From positions 1 through 64,000 of the forward strand of contig JAVSML010024444.1 in assembly GCA_038503035.1 (NCBI GenBank): a stretch of 64,000 bases of DNA, read 5' to 3'. Below are positions 57,313-64,000 of this stretch, one piece after another (the stretch's first letter is position 1; every line of letters starts with the position of its first letter). This DNA comes from Crocodylus rhombifer (taxonomy: Eukaryota; Chordata; Crocodylia; Crocodylidae). The position numbers and the translations under genes were made by a program. A model generated the notes under the pieces. It did no database searches and was not told where the DNA came from. It saw only the letters and a program-made list of their open reading frames with translations.

Positions 57313-57589
57313 GGGCAAGTCTACATGTAATGCTATATTGCCTTAGAAATACACGACGGTGACATAACATTCATGGGCAAAACCTGTGACACTGCAGCTA
57401 CATTGCTGTAGCAACATGCTCCCCCATTATAGCACATTGCTACAGTGACATACTGCCTAAAAATAACCATGCACAGTGTGCACAACTCAGTACAAGCTTT
57501 TACTGCACTGCCTTTTAGCACTTCCAAAAGGAAGTATGAAATGATAGTGCAGTAAAAATGGCACCATAGAGGCACATACAGATACACTC
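57313..57589. mobile_element. MITE of the CTACATGT family, copy 5 (277 bp), 3-bp flanking repeat ACT
   Basis: Begins GGGCAAGTCTACATGTAATG and ends ..CACATACAGATACACTC. ACT lies directly outside both ends (57310-57312 and 57590-57592). The interior has paired TGCTACA/TGTAGCA and TTTACTGCACTG/CAGTGCAGTAAA-like words. The 3-bp duplication agrees with that at 40298-41035 (AGT). Confidence 0.75.
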
Positions 57590-57854
57590 ACTGAGCACCA
57601 TTCTCCTCCACTGTTTTCCATCTACTTTTTTGTAGGCATTCCCATCTTTACAGGCTGCCCCTCTGGCTAATCTCGAGTTTCCTTTGGATTATTTCAGACC
57701 TCAGAATAGGAGAGCTGTTAAGATAACAGGTCAGATGCTAAGTGGATGAACATCATTTTACTGTATGTAGACCTTGCAAAGTCGAAAGGGGGACGATAGT
57801 AAGAATCCCTTTAGTCTGCCCTTTCTGACCTCCATCAGCAGTGAAACTTCCACA

Positions 57855-59036
57855 GAATTAGAATAATAGAAAATTAGGGTCGGAAGGGACCATGAGGTCA
57901 TCTAGTGCCAACCCCTGCTCAAAGCAGGACCATCCCCAACTAGATTATCCCAGCCAAGGCTTTGTCTAGCCGGTTTTGAAAACCTTCAAGTATAAACAGT
58001 CCACAACCTCTCTGGGTAACATGCTCCAGTGTTTTACTACCCTCCTAGTGAGAAAATTCTTCTTAATATCTCACCTCAGGTTCCCTTGCTGAAACTTGCT
58101 CCTTGTTCTGTCATCTATCACCACTGAGAACAGTCTATCTCCATCCTTGTTTGAACTACCCTTCAGGTAGCTGAAGGCTGCTATTAAATCCCCTCTCAGT
58201 CTTCTCCTCCCTAAACTTAATAAGCCCAGTTCCCTCAGTCTCACCAAAGAAGTCATGTGCCCCAGCCCCCGAACAACTTCTGTTGCCCTCAGCTGGACTC
58301 TCCAATTTGTTCACATCCTTTCTGTAGTGGGGGGCCCAAAACTGAACACAGTACTCCAGATGTGGCCTCACCAGTGCTGAATACAGGAGAATAATCACTT
58401 CCTTGGACCTCTTGGCAACACACCTACAAGTACAGCCTAGTATGCTGTTAACCTTCTTGGCAACAAGGACACACTAATGGCTCATATTCAGCTTATTGTC
58501 CACTGTAACCCCCAGGTCCTTTTCTGCAGAGCTGCTGCCCAGCCAGGCAGCCCCCAGCCTGTACTGGTGCAGGGGATCATTCCGTCCTCAGGGCAGAAGT
58601 TTGCACTTGTCCTTATTGAACCTCATGAGATTTCTTTTGGTCCAATCCTCCAATTTCTCTGAATCCTAGCTCTACCCTCCAGCATATCTACTATGTCTTG
58701 CAGCTTGGTGTCATCTGCAAACTTGATGAGGGTGCACTCTATGCCTTCTTCCAGGTTGTTGATGAAGATATTGAACAAAACTGGCCCCAGTACCCACCCC
58801 TGGAGAATTCCACTTGATACCAGATGTCAACTAGACATTAAGTCATTACTACCCTCTGATCCCAGTGATCCACCCAGTTTTCTATGCATCTTATGGTCCA
58901 TTCATCCAGCCCATACTTTCTTAGCTTGCCTGCAAGAATGTTGTGGGAGACCGTATTAAAAGCCTTGCTAAAATCAAGGTATACCACATCCACTGGTCTC
59001 CCAACATCCACAGAGCCAATTATCGCATCATAGAAG
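57855..59036 (-). mobile_element. CR1 LINE, minus strand, RT and 3' end (host of a hAT insertion)
   Basis: Read leftwards: the RT motif A region YLDFSKAFNTVSHNIL (about 58995-58950) and YGLDEWTIRCIENW. The motif B/C region follows in broken frames (58800-58700), then [19 protein letters not shown] (58398-58156 frame), [16 protein letters not shown] (58256-58071 frame) and the 3' UTR (GGTCGGAAGGGACCATGAGG on plus) to about 57855. Several frameshifts. The 5' continuation is at 60070-60345, displaced by the hAT element at 59037-60069. It is more diverged than the 4.5-10 kb copies. Confidence 0.9.
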
Positions 59037-60069
59037 CATAGGCAGATTACCGTGTATTGGGGCCCTGTACAAAAACAAAATTGGAGGTGTCCTCCTCCCA
59101 TGGGAGCTGAGCTGTATGGGGGCAGGCAGAAAGGCACCCCTTCCCTTCCTGGTACTGGTGGGGGAGGCTGGTTGGACTCTGCCAAGCTGGGAGTGAAGGG
59201 GCACACGCCCACTTCTTCTCCCTGCTCCCTGCCTCCCCCTCCCCTGTCTCAGCCAAGTGTACATACACACATGCACACACACAGGCGTGCACACCCACAG
59301 GTGTACAATCTACTCTCACTCACTTTCTGCACATGGACAAATAGACACAAAAACACTCTCCCTGCCATGAACACAGATGCACACACAGACTCACACACAG
59401 GCACACACACACAGACGGACACAAATACAAAGGCACACAGAAACACAAAGGGACACACACACCCAGATACATACTTTTCCCACACAGGACCTCCCTCCTC
59501 CCTCACTTATCGTCACTCTGAGGCAGCACCCCTCCCCCAACCTTCACACCCCTACTACAAGCTGCCCATGCCTCTGTCTACGTCCCTGTTACACTTACCT
59601 GCAGGGAGCTGCTGTCTGGCTGTGTCCCATGTGGCTGTGCAAATTCATAAGGCTGGCCTGGATCAGGCTGGTAGTGCTGTGCCATGCCTCTGTAGGCAGG
59701 CTGCAGCACTGGGAGCAGTGGCTGCAGGGGTGCTAAGATGAATTATAGGGTGGCCAAAGTCCAACAAGGCCCCGCCCCTGCCACTTCTGCCTGCCTGTAG
59801 AGGGACAGCGTGGCACTTCTGACCCGGCCTGGCCCTGGCTGCACCCCCTACCCCACCAGCCATGGTGCAGCGCAGTGCTCCCAGCCCCATTGGTGGAGGG
59901 GCCCCACTCCCAGCTCACAAGGAAGCAAATGCGAAAGCTGGGAAACAAAAACAGCACCAAGTTTGAAACTGCAGCTTTTGCTTTCCTGCTGATGAGAATC
60001 CCAGAGGCCTTAAATTGGTAGTGGCCCCTGAGCTTGGGCCCAGATAGCCCATCCGTTAATCCTCCTATG
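59037..60069. mobile_element. Nonautonomous hAT-like element (1033 bp) inserted in CR1
   Basis: Left CATAGGCAGATTACCG..GGGGCCC and right GGGCCCAGATAGCCCATCCG + TTAATCCTCCTATG are inverted repeats. The flanks CATAGAAG (59029-59036) and CATAGAAA (60070-60077) match at 7 of 8, and removing the element rejoins the CR1 sequence smoothly. The interior has a CA-rich simple repeat (59259-59470) and GC-rich non-coding DNA. The 229-codon plus frame at 59052-59741 is a composition artefact with no transposase similarity. Confidence 0.85.
59259..59470. repeat. Interrupted CA-rich microsatellite
   Basis: ACACAC/GCACACAC tracts with CAGA and GG interruptions inside the hAT-like element. Confidence 0.85.
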
Positions 60070-60345
60070 CATAGAAAGCAATCAGGTTGATACCTTGTCC
60101 TTGGTGGATCCATGCTGACTGTTCCTCATCACCTCTTCTCCAAGTGCTTAGAAATGGATTCATTAAGGATTTGCTCCATGATTTTTCCAGGACTTAGGTG
60201 AGGCTGACTGGTCTATAGTTCCCTGGATTCTCCTTTTTCCCTTTCTTAAATATGGACACTATATTTGCTCTTTTCTAATCATCCGGGACCTCTCCTGATC
60301 ATCATGAGTTTTCAAAGATGATGGCCTGTGGCTCTGAAATCACAG
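60070..60345 (-). mobile_element. CR1 LINE, minus strand, 5' continuation of the split copy
   Basis: On plus: AAGCAATCAGGTTGATACC, TGGATCCATGCTGACTGTTC, TTTGCTCCATGATTTTTCCA and GTGAGGCTGACTGGTCTATA. These encode, on minus, the RT block just N-terminal to motif A (ending ..PVFKKG region). Sequence similarity fades after about 60345, so the copy is 5' truncated. Confidence 0.85.
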
Positions 60346-60391
60346 AGCTAGGGAATTGGTTCTGTGGACAGAACTTATTCTTAGGTTCAAT

Positions 60392-60660
60392 GAGTGTGTC
60401 TACACAAGACATTTACTGTGCAGTTGACTAATTAGCTGTGTAGTAAACGTCTCAGCATCTACATGTGCCCCCTATTAGGCTGCAGTAAACCAATTTACTC
60501 CACAGCAGGGTAGTACTTGTAAATGCAGCTATTACCCTGCTGTGGAGTAAATTAGTTTAAAAACTCTGTAGCAGCACACGTGTAGACATTAACAGGTCTG
60601 GCTGGGGCACAAGGGTGCTTCACTGTGGGGACTGCCTGCTGGCTAGCCCCAAGCTAAAGC
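60392..60660. mobile_element. MITE of the GGGTGCATCTACACATG family, copy 6 (right end missing)
   Basis: Begins GAGTGTGTCTACACAAGAC, with AGTTGACTAATTAGCTGTG, CTGCAGTAAACCAATTTACT and ACACGTGTAGACATTAACAG. 60590-60660 aligns with the GC-rich centre of copy 1 (GGTCTGGCTGGGGCA, GACTGCCTGCTGGCTAGCCC). No inverted right terminus follows, so it is truncated. Confidence 0.65.
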
Positions 60661-61165
60661 TCCCTCATGTCCCAAATGACTCCTCCATGCCATGCTGAAA
60701 TATATTTCTGTATATTTCTGAGAGCCTATCCCCATAACAATAATATCACTTTTTTCTTCCTCTATTAGTTCTGAATGACTGTGTCCCTGTCATTTTATTT
60801 TTGAGCCTTCACAGTGATTCAGCTACATAGCAGGATATCTCCATCCCCCTGCTGGTTTCGTGTGCCTTTGTTAAGGGAAATGTTTAAAGGGTATGTGTAG
60901 GTAGAATTCTGTCACATGATGTATTTTGGCTCTGTAAATTCCTTCATGGATCACCAGACATTAAATGATTTGCAGGTCACCTTTTTTTAATGCCCTTCAA
61001 CACTTTTTGCTCATTCTTCCAGCTCAGGGTACTGTGTTTCATGTCTGTTGATCATTATTGCTTCTTCTGGTAAATACACCTGAAGCAATCCTATGTTGTT
61101 TTTAGCCCTCTTTTAAAAAGAGGTATTACTTTTTGTATTGAAGGTTCTGACCAAAGATCAAATTA
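60661..61165. other. AT-rich DNA without recognised features
   Basis: Nothing recognised. Confidence 0.45.
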
Positions 61166-61169
61166 CAAG

Positions 61170-61618
61170 AATAATAGAATAAGAGGAAAACAGGGCTAGA
61201 TCAAAATCATGTAGGCCAACCCCCTGATCAAGCCAGGATCATCTCTCTCTAAATCATCTGAGACAAGTGTATGACTAATGTGCACTTAAAAACTTTCACA
61301 GCTTCTCTAAGCAATCTGTTCCAGTACTTAACCACCCCCATAATTGGAAAGTTCCTCCTAATATCCAGCCTAAATCTCCCCTGTTGCAATCTAAGTCCAT
61401 TATTTCTTGCCCTGTGAACACAGAGAGTAACTGATTACCATCCTCTGCTATTCTATCCAGCTTGATGTAATCTGCAAATTTACTAAGCATACACCAGATT
61501 CCATCTGCTAAATCATTAATGAAAATATTGAACAGCACAAAAGCAAGAATACACTTCTAGGGAACCCCAGTTAATACCACCAGTAGTTTTGGCATTGAGC
61601 TACTGGTATTTACTCTTC
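61170..61618 (-). mobile_element. Old CR1/L3-like LINE, minus strand, 3' part
   Basis: On plus: CATGTAGGCCAACCCCCTGA (3' UTR), CCTCCTAATATCCAGCCTAA and ATTATTTCTTGCCCTGTG; then GATGTAATCTGCAAATTTAC encodes (minus) the KFADYIK motif C block (frame 61538-61296, MLFNIFINDLADG). Removing the MITE at 61619-63159 joins ..TATTTACTCTT to TTGAGTATGACC.., the expected continuation. Much more diverged than the CR1 copies at 4.5-10 kb. Confidence 0.82.
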
Positions 61619-63159
61619 GGGTGCATCCACACATGCATTTAAGCATGACTAAATTTACTGCACATTAAGCTAATGCACAGTAAGCAATTTTTGCAGGTGT
61701 CTACAAGTGCAAGGACTTTGCACTAAATCTAGTGCCAAGTCCCTTTAGCCCTGCCATGTGTCCTTGTGGTAGGTGCAGGGAGCTCCAGCCACATGGCTGC
61801 CAACACTTGGCAGTTATGCTAAAGCCAGAGCCAGCTCCCAGCACTTGGCAACCATCTTGGAAACATACCCCCTCCCTCTGATTCCTGGCCAGACCCTTCC
61901 CTTCCCTTCCTTTCCCTTCCCTTCCCAGGAGCTGTGTGCTCAGTGCAGGGGAACATGCAGCAGCTCCCTCCTTGTCCACCCTGCCTCCCTGTGTCCCTGC
62001 CAGCAATGACCAGTACCCTGTGCTCCTGCTGGCATGGTACACGCCAACCATGCCCATGCCACAGGACAGCTGCACACCTGCCAGCAGGGGCCAGGACACT
62101 GGCTGTGGAGACCCTGCCTGACCCTCTCCTCCTGTGCTCCCCACTCTAGCCCACCTGCCCTGTTGCCCACACCCCCCCTACTCCCTGCCCGCATCCCACC
62201 TGACAGGCCCTCATACATGTGGGCATTTAAGTGCCTGCCCTGCATGAACTGCCTCTGCATGTTGGCACAGTCCCAGAATACCATGAGGTCGCCAACCTCC
62301 TCCCAGGACCAGTTTAGGGGCCGGACCATCAGCACAGGCATATGCACATGGGCAGAGGTGGGGCTCAATGGGGAGAAAGTTGCTGACATGATGTGCCACA
62401 CTGGCTTTCTGGGTCCCTGCATAGCTGTCCCTGTGATGCTGGCCCTGGACAGCTGGTAGCAGTGTCCTGCACAGGGGCACAGCCAGGGACTAGGAGCCAC
62501 ATAGCAGAGGCACTTTACTACAGGACTTGCAAGGACAAGAGACACTCTGGGGTGAGCAGCAGCAGAGAGCAGGTGCTGGGCTTGCTACCAGAGACATACA
62601 GCCAGCAGCCCTTGGGGGATATCAGGGCTTGGCAAGGGTTGCAGCAAGCTATAGGCCTTTGCAACACTCACCTGTGGCCAAGCAGCACCAGTGGAAAAGG
62701 GACAGGCCAGGCAAAGGCAACCTGTGGCCTGTCCAGGGGGGCACATGAGGCCTAATCTGCTCCCAAGGAGTGCACAGGTTCCAGCAAGTGTCTGCAGTGT
62801 GTGCTCCATGGCACAAAATGGCTGCAGGCTTATATACCCTGCAGCTGGGGGCTGCCAGAGAGCAACCAGGTCCTAGAGCAGGAGAGGCAGCCAGCCAGGA
62901 GCCCTGGGGCTGGGCTCAGGCCAGCCCCCTAGTGGCTGGGCAGATCTGGCACTAAAGTTAGTGTTGGGTCATGTCTACACATGTGTTACTGTGCATTAAT
63001 TAATCATGACTAAGTTTGATACCCCCATTTGCAAGTATCAAATTTAGTTGCAATTAGTCATTTTTACTGCACAATCGGGGTGCACATGTATAGATGTGCA
63101 CCTCTGCCGAGCAATAAACTAGGCTAACACGAATATATGCATTTTGTGTAGATGGGCCC
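61619..63159. mobile_element. Long MITE of the GGGTGCATCTACACATG family, copy 7 (1541 bp)
   Basis: Begins GGGTGCATCCACACATGCAT and ends ..GCATTTTGTGTAGATGGGCCC, its inverted counterpart. The subterminal boxes TTTACTGCACATTAAGC (left) and GTTACTGTGCATTAATTAAT (right) also pair. The flanking triplets are TTC and TTT. 61740-62950 is GC-rich and open in several frames (up to 201 codons, minus), but no domain is recognisable. A CCTTC simple repeat lies at 61893-61927. It is inserted in an old LINE. Confidence 0.8.
61893..61927. repeat. CCTTC/TTCCC pentanucleotide repeat
   Basis: About seven tandem CTTCC units inside the long MITE. Confidence 0.85.
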
Positions 63160-64000
63160 TTTGAGTATGACCATCCAAGTAGTCATGCACCCAACTGTAG
63201 AAGATTCATTTAGTCTCTCTTTTCTTATCATACTTATTAGAATGTCATGGAAGACAGTATCAAAAGCCTTGCCAAAGACAACACTTCTCTCTCCATTCAA
63301 AAGCTCATCACCTTGTCACAGAAAAAAAATCAGGTTGATTAGGCATGATTTGCTTTCAAATCCATGTTGGCAGTTCTTTTTTTTTACCTTGTTATCTTCT
63401 ACTTGCTTATAAATTGATTCTTGATGATATACTCCAATATCTTTCAAGGTATTGATTCTCTTGATCCTCTTTCTCCCTTTTTTTAAGATGGACAAGTCTT
63501 CTACAGTTAAGATACAGTTAAGATACAGTTATTTCATCCAATTCCTTGAGTATTCTAGGAGGCTTGCTGCTTTGAAAATATTCAAAATAACCAACAGCTT
63601 ACCTGTTCTTTTTGTACTCTAACTTGATTTTGTACCCCTTATTCTTTCTCCTAACTGTGTCATCATAGAGTTGTCATTTTTGTGGAGACTGAAGTGATAC
63701 TCAATACTTCAGTCTTTCCTAAATTACTTATTAGGTTTCCCTGCAATTTATTTTTTCCTTAGATTTCTGCTTACTTCTAAAGTATTTATTGATTTTTTTC
63801 CCCTGGCCTTTGTATATACTTTGCTAGCTGTATCTCAGTTGGGTATTGGCCTGCTTTATCTTGTCCCTACATGCCAATACCATTCTCTTAAATTTGGTTT
63901 TGATAATATGGCTAGGTTTCCACTTGACTGTGTTCTCTAAGATTTCTTTAGAAGTTTCAAGTCATTGAAGAGCTCTCACCGGTAAGCCAAGTCAGTCTCT
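63160..64000 (-). mobile_element. Old CR1/L3-like LINE, minus strand, upstream part, continuing beyond the window
   Basis: Continues the LINE interrupted at 61618. On plus: AAGACAGTATCAAAAGCCTT (complement of the LDF.KAFDTV motif A block), CAAATCCATGTTGGCAGTTC, then the linker and endonuclease C-terminal region (GACTGAAGTGATACTCAATA, TACTTCAGTCTTTCC, TTCTCTAAGATTTC near 63932). Frames are fully broken. The resemblance persists to the last base, so the element extends outside the window. Confidence 0.72.

Noticed and set aside
59052..59741. 229-codon open frame with His/Thr-rich middle
   Set aside because: The His/Thr-rich part is the translated CA microsatellite inside a nonautonomous hAT element.
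61940..62545. 201-codon minus-strand frame as a gene
   Set aside because: GC-rich interior of a MITE, with frames open on both strands and no domain. Left as a possible captured sequence in the findings only.
1..64000. Endogenous retrovirus or LTR element
   Set aside because: I saw no paired LTR-like direct repeats, primer-binding site or retroviral protein blocks; all RT sequence present is of the non-LTR (LINE) type.
1..64000. Host exons, tRNA or rRNA genes
   Set aside because: No open frame outside repeats has a recognisable domain with plausible splice borders, and no cloverleaf or rRNA core was noticed. A gene-prediction or homology search would be decisive.

Overview
This is vertebrate nuclear DNA, not prokaryotic or viral. 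The evidence is a dense load of CR1-type LINE fragments, decayed hAT transposons with 8-bp target-site duplications (TSDs), short nonautonomous inverted-repeat elements, simple repeats, and long AT-rich stretches with no long open frames. The mixture (several CR1 ages, abundant DNA transposons, no L1/Alu-type primate repeats) suggests a reptile. A crocodilian is my best guess and a turtle the main alternative. I found no host protein-coding exon, tRNA, rRNA or CRISPR array. Every open frame I can interpret belongs to a transposable element or is a by-product of GC-rich tandem repeats.

Layout. 1-4.5 kb is AT-rich DNA with one GC-rich repeat at 2.3-3.35 kb. 4.55-10.1 kb is a three-level nest of CR1 elements: a minus-strand CR1 split by a plus-strand CR1, which is itself split by a 5'-truncated plus-strand CR1. 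10-17 kb is mostly quiet, with an 8-bp-TSD hAT at 12.7 kb and a MITE at 14.6 kb. 16.8-20.2 kb holds an old CR1/L3-like LINE that appears to be split by later insertions. 17.9-29.4 kb carries three members of one hAT family that share the terminus TAGGGCTGTGCAAA: A (1.1 kb, containing a long inverted repeat), B (1.4 kb, containing a tandem array of palindromic units, perfect TSD) and C (5.2 kb, carrying a broken BED-finger hAT transposase on the minus strand, 7/8 TSD).

31-37 kb holds small palindromic repeats, a G-rich minisatellite, a MITE, a CpG-containing stretch with a 36-bp tandem repeat, a fragment of a second LINE clade (Tx1/L1-like endonuclease) and a CR1 tail. 37-47 kb is mainly AT-rich single-copy-looking DNA, interrupted by a CR1/L3 tail, a large MITE and a pair of about 132-bp segments in inverted orientation 2.45 kb apart. 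47-57 kb carries two short hAT MITEs, other MITEs, a non-CR1 LINE C-terminus and GC-rich minisatellites. 57.3-64 kb holds a CR1 split by a 1.03-kb hAT, and an old CR1/L3-like LINE split by a 1.54-kb MITE that runs off the window end.

The most interesting structure is the three-member hAT family. All three share the terminal inverted repeat, but each has its own subterminal word (GATTCAG in A, GTTTC/GAAAC in B, GATCC in C), repeated at BOTH ends of that element, as if the two ends change together. None of the elements looks intact.
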